Below are positions 16,502-25,759 of a stretch of 64,000 nucleotides of DNA, one piece after another. Source of the DNA: Methylotuvimicrobium sp. KM2. GTDB taxonomy: Bacteria > Pseudomonadota > Gammaproteobacteria > Methylococcales > Methylomonadaceae. The position numbers and the translations under genes are program-made. Where the stretch lies: contig NZ_CP150634.1 of assembly GCF_038051925.1 (NCBI RefSeq), positions 496,001 through 560,000 of the forward strand, written 5' to 3'. The notes under the pieces are model-generated. The model was not told the origin of the DNA. It saw only the letters and a list, made by a program, of their open reading frames with translations, and made no database searches. Every line of letters begins with the position of its first letter. The stretch's first letter is position 1.

Positions 16502-17461
16502 ATGTATAAAACACTAGCAGTCTCTATGTTTGCCGGGTTGATGGCATTTTCCATGCTGGCTGGAGCCGAGACAGGGTCTGTTCATTCGATCACACTGAAA
16601 GCGGTGGCTCTGGACTCCGGTCAATTAGCCTATCAAATGGTCAAGCACAAGATTAAAAGCCCTTCCGGTAAAGTCGAAGACATCACGCAAAGGTACAGCC
16701 CGGAGGCATCGATACCGGGGCCGGCTATCGTCATGACCGAAGGCGATAAAGCAGAAGTCACCTTGGAGCACGGCATCAAAGGTTCCAACGATCCGGTCAG
16801 TATTCATGTTCATGGCGTACATTACAAAATCGACAGTGACGGAACCATGAAAATACTAAATCACGTCAACGACCAAGCCGCTTTTCCCGGTAAACCTTAC
16901 ACCTATAAATGGACTGCTGCAGTCGGCACGGCGGGTACTTGGCCTTATCACGATCATACTTTCGGCAATCCTAAGTTAGGCGCCGAGGATAAAGGTTTAT
17001 ACGGAACGCTGATTATCAATCCGAAAAGCGGCAAGGTGCCGGCTTTGATCGACGGCAAAGTCCAAAACGTGGCTATAAAGGACATTAAGCGGGATTTTAT
17101 TTTATGGATGCATGAAACCACGTTCTGGGGCATGGAAGTCAATAATATCGCGAACCGTCAAGTACCGCTTTGGACTAACCCCACGCTAGGCGCGCGTGAG
17201 AACGAACTGGTTCGTTTCCACGTCATCGGTATCGGCACCGCGTTTCATACTTTTCATTTACATGCTCATCGCTGGATTCAACCGGGCACGACACATATCG
17301 TCGATACCTTCAATATCGGACCGATTCAACGAGAGTCGTTCGTAGTCAAAGCCGGCGAAGGCGTCGGGCCGGGTATGTGGCATTACCACTGTCATGTGTT
17401 GCAACACATGCAAAGCGGCATGATGGGCGGATTCAAAGTCTTCGAATCGGCCAAAAATTAA
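16502..17461 (+). CDS. Two-domain multicopper oxidase (laccase / nitrite-reductase-like)
   Basis: 319 residues with a signal peptide ending near AGA-ET (about 1-22), so periplasmic. Two cupredoxin domains are visible. Copper motifs: H102-V-H104-G, H150-D-H152, HTFHLHAH (about 247-254), and H294-Y-H-C297-H-x3-H302-x4-M307. C297, H302 and M307 form a type 1 site in domain 2; the HxH pairs supply the type 2/3 cluster formed between subunits of a trimer, as in two-domain laccases. The length suits that class. The next gene encodes a cupredoxin-propeller protein 36 bp downstream, so the pair is probably one operon. The substrate (metal, organic or nitrogen oxide) cannot be read from sequence. Confidence 0.88.
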   Translation: MYKTLAVSMFAGLMAFSMLAGAETGSVHSITLKAVALDSGQLAYQMVKHKIKSPSGKVEDITQRYSPEASIPGPAIVMTEGDKAEVTLEHGIKGSNDPVSIHVHGVHYKIDSDGTMKILNHVNDQAAFPGKPYTYKWTAAVGTAGTWPYHDHTFGNPKLGAEDKGLYGTLIINPKSGKVPALIDGKVQNVAIKDIKRDFILWMHETTFWGMEVNNIANRQVPLWTNPTLGARENELVRFHVIGIGTAFHTFHLHAHRWIQPGTTHIVDTFNIGPIQRESFVVKAGEGVGPGMWHYHCHVLQHMQSGMMGGFKVFESAKN

Positions 17462-17497
17462 TCCTAAAACAAATATAAAAATTGGAAGGTGAATATC

Positions 17498-19318
17498 ATG
17501 AAGAGCTACAAGAAAACTTATTTAGCAACAATGATTGCCGGAATTATGTTGAGCTGGAATGCACAGGCGGCTAAAGCCGACTTGGATGACGCTATCCTAA
17601 GTACGCCGGGGTTGATGCCTTCGGCAACCTTGGAAATGACCGACGAGCCCGGTTTGTGGTTTAAAGATCCGGTCGACGGTGATGCCTTGGTGGTGTTAAA
17701 ACCGGGGCAAGCGGTACAAATAAAAATGGGCGACACCCGAACCGAACACACCATAACCAGCTTGCTTTGGCCGGCGGGTGCGAAGGATTTTCCGATCGAC
17801 CAAGACCAACCGTCTAACGTGAGTATTACTGAAGCTTTGGACACACCAGGGCTTTATGTCTTTACCTGTAAAGTTCATCCGTATATGTTCGGTGCCGTCG
17901 TGGTCGACGATCCGGCAACCGAAGGTCTCGATATCGGTTCCGAACTGGCTTTGGTGACCGGCATAAAAGTCCCGGCCGATAGCGATATCGCCAAGCGTTT
18001 ACTGCGTACCTTTTTCGTGGTTACCACGCCGGACTTATGGCGCGATTATCGGGAGCCGGAATGGAAAGTGAGTCTTCCGGATATTCCATTGAATATCAAA
18101 GGCCAAACCATCAGTCTCAGCGCATTGAGTTTGTCCATGCCGAATAAGTTGTTCAATCCCAAAACGCCCGGTGTCGGCGAGGTTTGGGTGAATACCCAAT
18201 TCGAAATGATCGAAGGAAAAACCAAACCCGGTTCGGCAACCCGTATCGACGCGGCTAACTGGAAATTAGTCAACAAAGTCAAGGGCGTCGAGCAAGATCT
18301 AAATCACCCGCATAATATGTGGTCCGATAAGCGCTATCAATATATTTATCAGACGCAATGGTTCGATAAAAGACTGATGACCTTCGAGCGCGAAAGCGGC
18401 AAAGTGACCAGTAACGTCGAAGTCGGTGAATCCCCATCGCATGTCTTGACGCGTCCCGGCGATGATAATCTTTATGTTGCGATCAACAATAGCGAGCATG
18501 TCGTTAAAATGAAAGGCGGCAGCCGTCCTGCGGCAATCAAAAGTATCAACACCGGAAAAAATAGCGGACCTCACGGGCATTTCATTACCGATGACGGTAA
18601 ATACATGGTAACCCCGAATGCCTTGGCAAGTAGCGTGTCGGTCGTCGATCTCGACACCGAAAAAAACACCATGATTCCGACCGGAGGCGTCATTCCGATA
18701 GCTGTGTGGGGAAAGCCTGACGGTCAACGCGCCTATGCCGCCAATCTGTTGGGCACGCCGCCGCTGTTAAGCAGTTTGACGGTTATCGATATTCCGGGCA
18801 AGAAGAAATTGTCCGACATCGATCTCGCCGCCGATTACGACCCGATTTCCGGAAAAATCAGCGGCGAGGCATACGGCTTATTGCCGATACAAACGCCGGT
18901 GAGCCCGGACGGTAAGTATGTGGTGACCGCGAATACCTTGAGTATGAGCATCACGATTGTCGATACCGCAACGAATAAAGTCGTTAAAAGCTTGCCTTGC
19001 GAGGCGGGTTGTCATGGCGTTCATTTCGGCATGAAAAAAGGCGGCGGTTACTATGCTTATGTCGCCAGCAAATTCGCGAACAACCTGATAGTTGTGGATA
19101 TGGACAAGCTCGAATTGGCCGGTAGTATTTTGTTGGCCGATGCTAAAGATAGCAGCATAACAGCCCATAACGGCATGGGCGGGCAGGGCGTGCTGCCGTT
19201 GCCGTTGGTTGAACACGGCTATTTGGCGCAAACCCTGAAAATAAGCGGAAAAAAAGAGTTGAGTCCGCAAGTGGAGGGCTGGTTAAAGCAATTAACCAAG
19301 GAACAAAAAGGGATTTGA
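17498..19318 (+). CDS. Exported cupredoxin / YVTN beta-propeller protein
   Basis: 606 residues from the ATG at 17498, preceded by GGAAGG; an in-frame GTG at 17489 is less likely. Signal peptide (about 1-26), then a plastocyanin-like domain (about 40-140) with HTITS and the copper-site motif FTCKVHPYMFG (C-x2-H-x2-M), then a ~450-residue repeat region of YVTN/cytochrome-D1-like propeller blades (SPSHVLTRPGDDNLYVA, PHGHFITDDGKYMV, TPVSPDGKYVVTANT, GCHGVHFG). The N-terminal copper centre suggests electron transfer. Paired with the multicopper oxidase, it may be its redox partner or a binding scaffold; that is inference. I know no characterised homologue with this exact architecture. Confidence 0.78.
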   Translation: MKSYKKTYLATMIAGIMLSWNAQAAKADLDDAILSTPGLMPSATLEMTDEPGLWFKDPVDGDALVVLKPGQAVQIKMGDTRTEHTITSLLWPAGAKDFPIDQDQPSNVSITEALDTPGLYVFTCKVHPYMFGAVVVDDPATEGLDIGSELALVTGIKVPADSDIAKRLLRTFFVVTTPDLWRDYREPEWKVSLPDIPLNIKGQTISLSALSLSMPNKLFNPKTPGVGEVWVNTQFEMIEGKTKPGSATRIDAANWKLVNKVKGVEQDLNHPHNMWSDKRYQYIYQTQWFDKRLMTFERESGKVTSNVEVGESPSHVLTRPGDDNLYVAINNSEHVVKMKGGSRPAAIKSINTGKNSGPHGHFITDDGKYMVTPNALASSVSVVDLDTEKNTMIPTGGVIPIAVWGKPDGQRAYAANLLGTPPLLSSLTVIDIPGKKKLSDIDLAADYDPISGKISGEAYGLLPIQTPVSPDGKYVVTANTLSMSITIVDTATNKVVKSLPCEAGCHGVHFGMKKGGGYYAYVASKFANNLIVVDMDKLELAGSILLADAKDSSITAHNGMGGQGVLPLPLVEHGYLAQTLKISGKKELSPQVEGWLKQLTKEQKGI

Positions 19319-19773
19319 TATGCTCATTGCAGATTAAAATTCGGCACCGGTGTGTCGTCAAAGGTCGCCGTGAATCTCGATTTTGCATAACGCCATGGAT
19401 GGCATGAAGTTACCTGATTAGCAAGTTTCTTCAGCTAAAGCCCAAAGATCAGCATATCCTTAGCAGGGCGGGGGTCGCAAGCCATGCGCGTCAAGCTAAA
19501 AACGGCCAACCCACATCACGCTCTTTCCCAAGCTCCAGCTTGGGAAAGACACACCGGAAGCTCCAGCTTCCTGAGACCGACACAACCTCCGCGCATTCTC
19601 AATCACCCCCGACTCGCTCGCTCTTTCTTGATTATCGGGAAGCTAGAGCTTCCTGAACAGGTTACCCAAGCTGGAGCTTGGGTAACAGCATATTTTAGTT
19701 TTTGCGACTACGACTAACCCCAGCTCGGACACTTGGCTTCGGCAAGCTGAAGCATCTTGCTAATCAGGTGAAG
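19319..19773. repeat. Intergenic region: TAT remnant and family B copy 2 inside a 25-bp inverted repeat
   Basis: 19324-19375 is a truncated TAT element (AAAATTCGGCACCGGTGTG). About 19490-19690 is the second family B copy, with the same chain of CCAGCTTGG-type hairpins as 1228-1441. This copy is bracketed by an imperfect inverted repeat, ACCTGATTAGCAAG...TTCAGCT (about 19411-19435) and AGCTGAAG...CTTGCTAATCAGGT (about 19748-19771), matching at 22 of 25 positions. The first family B copy lacks these brackets. No gene is seen. Confidence 0.7.
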
Positions 19774-22077
19774 TTAAGTACCGCCGGTCAATTGTTCCGG
19801 CGCGAAATCGTCGACCGCGATCGCTTTCATTTTGGCTTGCTCGGCTTTTTCGAGCAATGCGAATTCGTCCTTGTCGATCAATTCCGAAGCCAATGTCTGC
19901 TCTAGTACGGATGAAGGCATTCCTTTGGGTAACGCCCCTTGTTTTTGCGCGGCGCGGATTTTTGCCTCGGCCGGTGTGGCTTCGAGTACTGCCTTGAAGG
20001 CCGTCTCGATGCGGCCGGTAGGATCGTCTGCATCGGTATTGATATAAATGCCGTCGGTCAAACGCTCGCGCGCCGGGTTGTCGGTCAATAGCAATTTTGC
20101 GAGAGGACCGGTCAAACTATCGCTCGGTGGCGCGCAGGGTTTGCCGAGCGGAAACAACAAAGCACGCAGCAAGCCGGGCGAAAGTTTTGACGGCAACAGT
20201 CGAAGTGCCTCCAATAACGATTGTTGGGCGCGATACAGGCTGTCTTGGCAGGCCCAATGCAACAGCGGCAGGTCGTCCGAGGGCGCGTCTTGATTCTCGA
20301 AATGTTTGAGTGCGCAGGAACACAAGTACAAGTGGCTCAGTACGTCGGCCAACCGGCCGGAAATGCGTTCCTTACGTTTGAGTCGGCCGCCCAGCGTCAG
20401 CAGCGCGACATCGGCTGCCAGCGCAAAGCCTGTGCTAAGCCGTGTCAATTGCCGGTAATAACGCTTCGTTTCGCGGTCGCCGGGCGCGGAGATCATCCGC
20501 GAGCCGCCAAAGCCGAACCAGAGTCCTCTTATCGCATTGTTCAGAAAAAAACGGAGATGTCGCCATAATATCGAGTCGAATTCGCGCAAGGCTTTGGCCG
20601 CATCTGTTTGGTTCAGTGCCTGCATTTCTTGTTGTACGAAAGGGTGGCAGCGGACCGAACCTTGGCCGAAAATCATCATCGTGCGGGTCAGAATGTTCGC
20701 GCCTTCGACCGTGATACCGACCGGGACGACTTGATACAAACGGCCGATTGCGTTGGAAGGCCCCAGACAAATGCCCGAACCGCCTTGAATATCCATGCCG
20801 TCGTTGACGATCCGCCGCATGCCTTCGGTGAGTTGATATTTCAAAATCGCCGATATTACCGCCGGTTTCTCGCCGGCATCGAGCGCCGCGCAGGTAACTT
20901 GCCGCGCGGCGTCCATTAAATAGGTGTTGCCGGCCATGCGCGCCAGCACCTCTTCGATGCCTTCGAACGCGCCGATCGGCAGATTGAACTGGTGCCTGAT
21001 CCGCGCATAGGCGCCGGTATTACGGCAGATGACTTTGGCCGCACCGACGCTCAGCGCCGGCAGCGAAATCGCGCGGCCGGTGGCGAGACTCTGCATCAAC
21101 ATTTTCCAACCTTGACCGGCCTGTGCCGCGCCGCCGATGATCCAATCGAGCGGAATGAAGACGTCCTTGCCCCAGTTAGGGCCGTTCTGGAAGGCCGAAT
21201 CGAGCGGAAAATGGCGGCGGCCGATCGAAACGCCCGGCGTATCGGTCGGAATCAGCGCGACGGTAATGCCGATGTCTTCTGTTTCGCCCAACAGTCGGTC
21301 GGGATCGTAAAGCTTGAATGCCAGTCCGAGCACCGTGGCGACCGGGCCTAGCGTAATATAACGCTTCTCCCAATTGAGCCGTATGCCCAAAACTCGTTCA
21401 TTCCCTTCGAACGCGCCATAACAGACGATGCCGGTATCGGGCATTGCGCCGGCATCGCTGCCGGCCAGCGGGCCGGTTAGCGCGAATGCCGGTATTTCGA
21501 GGCCGTCGGCCAAACGCGGTAGATAATGATTCTTTTGCTGTTCGGTGCCGTAGGCCAGCAATAATTTGGCCGGCCCCAATGAATTCGGGACCATGACCGT
21601 GACCGCGGCGGTCGTGCTGCGGCTGGCGAGTTTCATGACGATTTGCGAATGCGCGAAATCGGAAAACGCCAGTCCGCCGTAACGCTTCGGTATGATGATG
21701 CCGCAAAATTTATGTTGTTTGATATAGTCCCAGACTTCCGTCGGTAAGTCGCGGCGCTTGAAGGTGATGTCCCAGTCGTCGAGCATCGCGCACAGGGTTT
21801 CCACCGGTCCGTCGATAAAGGCGCGCTCCTCGTCGCTGAGGCGCGCCGCGGGCAGCGCCGCGAGTTTGGTCCAGTCCGGACGGCCCGTGAACAGCTCGGC
21901 GTCCCACCAAGTATTGCCTGCTTCGAGCGCCTCGCGTTCGGTTTGCGACATCGGCGGCAGGTTACGGCGCATGACCTTGAACAGCGGTCGGGTCAGCAAA
22001 CTGCGGCGGATAGGAGTAAAGACAACGATCCCGGCTAGGATAAGCCCGCTCGATACCTCGATAATGAATTCAGTCAT
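19774..22077 (-). CDS. fadE: Acyl-CoA dehydrogenase, FadE type
   Basis: 767 residues; E. coli FadE has 814. An N-terminal hydrophobic segment (about 8-24) suggests inner-membrane association. The acyl-CoA dehydrogenase core runs from about 80 to 480, with CGIIIPKRYGGL, NSLGPAKLLLAYG, FALTGPLAGSDA, KRYITLGPVATV and DIQGGSGICLGP. The C-terminal ~270 residues are the DUF1974-type extension of FadE (MISAPGDRETKRYYRQLTR, LPLGMPSSVLEQ-like ending). It performs the FAD-dependent first step of beta-oxidation. It is the last gene of the leftward fatty-acid group, with a 227-bp gap containing a REP-like hairpin between it and fadN. Confidence 0.93.
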   Translation of the reverse strand: MTEFIIEVSSGLILAGIVVFTPIRRSLLTRPLFKVMRRNLPPMSQTEREALEAGNTWWDAELFTGRPDWTKLAALPAARLSDEERAFIDGPVETLCAMLDDWDITFKRRDLPTEVWDYIKQHKFCGIIIPKRYGGLAFSDFAHSQIVMKLASRSTTAAVTVMVPNSLGPAKLLLAYGTEQQKNHYLPRLADGLEIPAFALTGPLAGSDAGAMPDTGIVCYGAFEGNERVLGIRLNWEKRYITLGPVATVLGLAFKLYDPDRLLGETEDIGITVALIPTDTPGVSIGRRHFPLDSAFQNGPNWGKDVFIPLDWIIGGAAQAGQGWKMLMQSLATGRAISLPALSVGAAKVICRNTGAYARIRHQFNLPIGAFEGIEEVLARMAGNTYLMDAARQVTCAALDAGEKPAVISAILKYQLTEGMRRIVNDGMDIQGGSGICLGPSNAIGRLYQVVPVGITVEGANILTRTMMIFGQGSVRCHPFVQQEMQALNQTDAAKALREFDSILWRHLRFFLNNAIRGLWFGFGGSRMISAPGDRETKRYYRQLTRLSTGFALAADVALLTLGGRLKRKERISGRLADVLSHLYLCSCALKHFENQDAPSDDLPLLHWACQDSLYRAQQSLLEALRLLPSKLSPGLLRALLFPLGKPCAPPSDSLTGPLAKLLLTDNPARERLTDGIYINTDADDPTGRIETAFKAVLEATPAEAKIRAAQKQGALPKGMPSSVLEQTLASELIDKDEFALLEKAEQAKMKAIAVDDFAPEQLTGGT

Positions 22078-22149
22078 GGCTTAATTCCTGTTACTGAGAA
22101 AGTTTGTAGATTCGGACTCCTTATCTAATTTTTCGATAGATAATTCGAG

Positions 22150-22243
22150 CGCGTAGCCCGTATGAAGCGTAAGCGGAATACGGGGATTGTGTGGCCTCGA
22201 ACGCCCCGGATTGCGCTTGCGCTACATCCGGGCTACGTGATTA
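22150..22243. repeat. REP-like inverted pair between fadN and fadE
   Basis: GTAGCCCGTATGAAGCGTAA with CGGAATACGGG and, in opposite orientation, CCCCGGATTGCGCTTGCGCTACATCCGGGCTAC form two facing hairpins with GTAG at their outer ends. This is the BIME layout, but the sequence differs from the REP family dominant in this window, so it would answer to a different RAYT. It may act as an mRNA stabiliser or attenuator inside the operon. Confidence 0.6.
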
Positions 22244-22304
22244 AACTTTCATTTGCCGGGGCGAGGCCGGGCCTTCATGAACGATACGTTGCACGATTGC
22301 CCCG

Positions 22305-24620
22305 TCAGTTTCTCAACGGCTTGCCGGTTTTCAGCATGTGTTCGAGCCTTGCTACAGTGCCGGGTTGTTTGACCAGGTGCAAAAAGGCTTGCCGCTCCAG
22401 ATTCAACATGTCTTGTTCGCTGATCGGATCGAGACTGTCGGTGTCGCCGCCGCTCAATACGAAAGCCAGTTGGCCGGCGATTTCCCGGTCGTAAGCGGTC
22501 GCCTTGCCCGAGAGCGATAAGTTGCGCACGGCAATCTCAAGCGCCGCGCGGGACGAGGCGCCCGGTAAATAATAAACATAAGGTTCCGGCGGCCGATAAT
22601 CGACGGTCATCGTCAGGACGCGCGCCTTTGCGTCGGCCAGCAGACGGTCTTTGTTCATCGTGATGCCGTCGTGTTCGGATAAATAGAGTAATTCCTTTGC
22701 CAACAAGGCCGATTTGGACATCTTGGCGAGCGCGATGCTCTCGAAGGCTTGCGAAATCGCCGGCATCGGTCCGCCCGGGCGGTTAGGCAAACTAAGCCAT
22801 CGGCGCAATAACTCCTTACAGCCGCCCCAGCCCGGCACCAAACCGACTCCGGTTTCGACGAGGCCGGTATACAGTTCGGCATGGGCTTGCACCGCATCGC
22901 AATGCAGCAGAATTTCGCAACCGCCGCCCAGCGCTAAACCGGATGGTGCGCCGACGACCGGGAAAGGCGCGTATTTCAAGGCCTGATAAGTTTGTTGTCC
23001 GAGTTCGACGATTTGGGCAACGGCATCCCAATCTTGCCGCATCAATGCCGGGGCCAGCAGAGTTAGATTGGCCCCGGCCGAAAAATGCTCGGCTTCGTTA
23101 TGAATGACCATGCCTTCGAAATTGTCACGGACGACGCCGATACTTTGCTGGATCAGGCTCAGGCTGTCCGGGTCCAAGGTATTCATTTTGCTATGGAATT
23201 CTAAGCAAACGATGCCGTCGCCGATGTCCCACAGACTGGCCGATGCATTTTCGAGCAAAGGACCGGTGCGCCGTTTGATATCGCCGAGCGACAACATGCC
23301 TTCGGGACGGTGGATCGGCCGATAGCGGCGGTCTTCGTCCTTACATTCCAGGACGCCTTGCTTGTCGGTGCGATACAGGCTTTGCCGGTCCGCGAACAGA
23401 TAGGGAATAGCTTGGTGTTTCTCTTGAAGCCGCTCGACGAACCAATCGGTGCCGAGACGATCGAGTAGTTCGAACGGGCCGTAACGCCAGTTGTAGCCGA
23501 GGCGCATCGCGGTATCGATCGCAAGCGGATCGTCGGCGATTTCCGGAATCAAGCTAGCCGCATAGCTTAGCGTGTCCGACCAGACTCGCCAGGCATAGCG
23601 ATTGAGCGCTTCGCCGCCGGATAAAAATTTTTTTAAATCTTCGGGTCTGTGACTGACGCCGTCGATGCGGTATTTTTCACTGACACGATAGTCGCCGGTT
23701 TGGAGATCGACCGCTTCCTTGATTTTGGCGTCGGCATCGGGCTTGAGACGATAAAAGCCGCCGAGGCCCTTACGTCCTGTGTAGCCTTTCTCGATCATGC
23801 GGCGCAGCAACGGCGGCACGGCGCCTATTGCCCGCAAGCGGTCCTGGGCCGGCAGGCTTTGCTTGAAGCCGCTCAAAACATGCGGCATCAAGTCCAGGCC
23901 GACCAGGTCCAGCAAGCCGAACACGCCGGTTTTCGGAATGCCGAACAGCGCCATCGCGGCATCGCATTGTTCGACGGTCAAGTTATTCGCGATCGCTTCG
24001 AGTAATGCCGTTTGTATCCAAAAAGTGCCGATCCTATTCGCGATGAAGCCCGGCGTATCCTTGCAAGTGACGCAGCCTTTACCGAGGCGCAGGTCTGCGA
24101 ACGTGGCGACCGCATCGAACAAATCGGGTGCGATGTCGGGCGGCGCGACCAGTTCGAGTAGGCGCATGTAGCGCGGCGGGTTGAAAAAGTGCGTGATCAT
24201 GAAGCGCCGCTTAAAGCTTTCGGATTGTTGCAAGGTCAGCACCTGCAACGACAGTGTCGAGGTGTTCGACGATATCAGCGCATCGGATCGGCAAACCGCT
24301 TCCAGCTGTCGATAAAGGTTACGTTTGATGTCCGGATCTTCGAGCACGGCTTCGACGATCCAATCGGCCTCGGCCAGACAGGCTAAATCGTCCTCGACAT
24401 TACCGGGCGAGATCAGCCGAACGTTGTTCGGGTGCATTAGCGGCGAGGGTTCGGCGGCAAGCATTTTGGCGATCGCTTGCTCGGCAATTTGATTACGGTT
24501 CGTTGCGTTATCCGGGACGATGTCCAATAAGGAGACCGGAATGCCGGCATTGGCGATATGCGCGGCGATGCCGGCGCCCATCACGCCGGCGCCGACGACC
24601 GCGGCTTTTTCGATATTCAT
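22305..24620 (-). CDS. fadN: 3-hydroxyacyl-CoA dehydrogenase / enoyl-CoA hydratase (FadN-type)
   Basis: 771 residues from the ATG at 24620; a longer frame to 24668 runs into the upstream thiolase gene and is rejected. The order is dehydrogenase first (GAGVMGAGIAAHIANAG, NTSTLSLQ, THFFNPPRYMRLLELV, ANRIGTFW), a second dehydrogenase C-domain, then a C-terminal crotonase domain (about 490-720; NEAEHFSAGANL, GLALGGGCEILLHCD, ETGVGLVPGWGG). This is the reverse of E. coli FadB/FadJ and matches B. subtilis FadN. It performs hydration and NAD-linked oxidation in beta-oxidation. The start overlaps the thiolase stop by 4 bp (ATGA), so the two are translationally coupled. Confidence 0.92.
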   Translation of the reverse strand: MNIEKAAVVGAGVMGAGIAAHIANAGIPVSLLDIVPDNATNRNQIAEQAIAKMLAAEPSPLMHPNNVRLISPGNVEDDLACLAEADWIVEAVLEDPDIKRNLYRQLEAVCRSDALISSNTSTLSLQVLTLQQSESFKRRFMITHFFNPPRYMRLLELVAPPDIAPDLFDAVATFADLRLGKGCVTCKDTPGFIANRIGTFWIQTALLEAIANNLTVEQCDAAMALFGIPKTGVFGLLDLVGLDLMPHVLSGFKQSLPAQDRLRAIGAVPPLLRRMIEKGYTGRKGLGGFYRLKPDADAKIKEAVDLQTGDYRVSEKYRIDGVSHRPEDLKKFLSGGEALNRYAWRVWSDTLSYAASLIPEIADDPLAIDTAMRLGYNWRYGPFELLDRLGTDWFVERLQEKHQAIPYLFADRQSLYRTDKQGVLECKDEDRRYRPIHRPEGMLSLGDIKRRTGPLLENASASLWDIGDGIVCLEFHSKMNTLDPDSLSLIQQSIGVVRDNFEGMVIHNEAEHFSAGANLTLLAPALMRQDWDAVAQIVELGQQTYQALKYAPFPVVGAPSGLALGGGCEILLHCDAVQAHAELYTGLVETGVGLVPGWGGCKELLRRWLSLPNRPGGPMPAISQAFESIALAKMSKSALLAKELLYLSEHDGITMNKDRLLADAKARVLTMTVDYRPPEPYVYYLPGASSRAALEIAVRNLSLSGKATAYDREIAGQLAFVLSGGDTDSLDPISEQDMLNLERQAFLHLVKQPGTVARLEHMLKTGKPLRN

Positions 24621-25759
24621 GATGCGGCCTCCAGAATGGTTGCAATGCCTTGGCCGCCGCCGATGCACTGTGTGGCCAGCGCATAACGCTTACGCTCGCG
24701 GTGCAGTAGGCTGGCCGCCTTGCCGGTGATGCGCGCGCCGGTCGCGCCGAGAGGATGGCCTAGCGCGATCGCGCCGCCGTCGAGATTGAGTTTTTCGGTA
24801 GGAATAGGCAATTCCTGTAATACGGCCAGGGCTTGCGCTGCGAAGGCTTCGTTCAATTCGACCAGGTCGATGTCTTCCAGCCTTAAACCTGCTCTTTGTA
24901 AGGCTTTGTGCGTTGCCGAGACCGGGCCGATACCCATGATTTCGGGCTGGCAGGCGGATACCGCGAACGATTTGATGCGGGCCAATTTCGGCAGTTCGTG
25001 CGCATCGGCATAGACCTCGCTGCATACCAATACCGCCGCGGCGCCGTCGGTCAGCGGCGACGACGTCGCGGCCGTGACGCTGCCGTTTTGCAGAAATGCC
25101 GGTTTGAGCTCGGCTAGGCCTTCCGCAGTCGAATCGGGGCGCGGACAGCCGTCTTGATCGATGCGATCGCCTCGGTGCGTTAGAATCGGCACGATCTCAT
25201 CGGCAAAGTCGCCGTTTAGTCGTGCGTGCTGCGTTTTGCGTTGGCTGGCCAACGCGAAATTTTCTTGGTCCCGGCGGGCTATGGAATAGCGGCGCGCCAG
25301 GTTTTCGGCTGTCTCGCCCATGCTCATGTAGGCTTCCGGGTGATCTTTATACAGCTCCGGATGCGGCAAGGTATTGAATCCGCCCATCGGCACGCGGCTC
25401 ATCGATTCGACGCCGGCGCAAACGAATACCTCGCCGGCGTTCATTTGAATCGCGCCGGCCGCGATATGAATCGCTTGCATCGACGAGCCGCAGAAACGGT
25501 TGACGGTCATGCCCGCGATCGATATCGGTAGTTCCGCCAGCTGCACGACGAGGCGCGCGATATTGAGGCCTTGCTCGCCTTCCGGAAAGGCGCAGCCGAG
25601 AATCAAGTCTTCGATAGCGTTCGGGTCGACGCCGCACTTGTCGATCAGCGCCTTGACCACTTGCGCGGCCAGGTCGTCGGGTCTGACGTGGGCTAACTCG
25701 CCTTTGCCCGCCGGCGTGAACGGCGATCTGGCATATCCTGCGATGACTACATTATTCAT
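24617..25759 (-). CDS. fadA: Acetyl-CoA acyltransferase (thiolase)
   Basis: 380 residues from the ATG at 25759; the upstream extension to 25855 lies in the preceding gene. Both thiolase Cys sites are present: NRFCGSSMQAIHIAAGAI (nucleophile, about 85-102) and the C-terminal CIGGGQGIA. The H-x-x-x-G motif is in ALGHPLGATGAR, and NEAFAAQALAVL is conserved. It cleaves 3-ketoacyl-CoA with CoA in the last step of beta-oxidation. Its start overlaps the stop of the acyltransferase-hydrolase gene by 4 bp and its stop overlaps fadN by 4 bp, so three genes form one tight transcription unit. Partner and order match FadN/FadA(YusK)-type systems. Confidence 0.94.
   Translation of the reverse strand: MNNVVIAGYARSPFTPAGKGELAHVRPDDLAAQVVKALIDKCGVDPNAIEDLILGCAFPEGEQGLNIARLVVQLAELPISIAGMTVNRFCGSSMQAIHIAAGAIQMNAGEVFVCAGVESMSRVPMGGFNTLPHPELYKDHPEAYMSMGETAENLARRYSIARRDQENFALASQRKTQHARLNGDFADEIVPILTHRGDRIDQDGCPRPDSTAEGLAELKPAFLQNGSVTAATSSPLTDGAAAVLVCSEVYADAHELPKLARIKSFAVSACQPEIMGIGPVSATHKALQRAGLRLEDIDLVELNEAFAAQALAVLQELPIPTEKLNLDGGAIALGHPLGATGARITGKAASLLHRERKRYALATQCIGGGQGIATILEAAS

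Noticed and set aside
22305-24668. Longer N-terminus of FadN and of thiolase (to 25855) and of the fusion protein (to 28194)
   Set aside because: The extensions are unlike the families and overlap upstream genes or repeats; the ATGs at 24620, 25759 and 28095 give correct N-termini and 4-bp overlaps.
19774-25759. Many long frames on the plus strand opposite the fatty-acid genes
   Set aside because: They are antisense shadows produced by high GC at the third position of the real genes; none has family similarity or a ribosome site.
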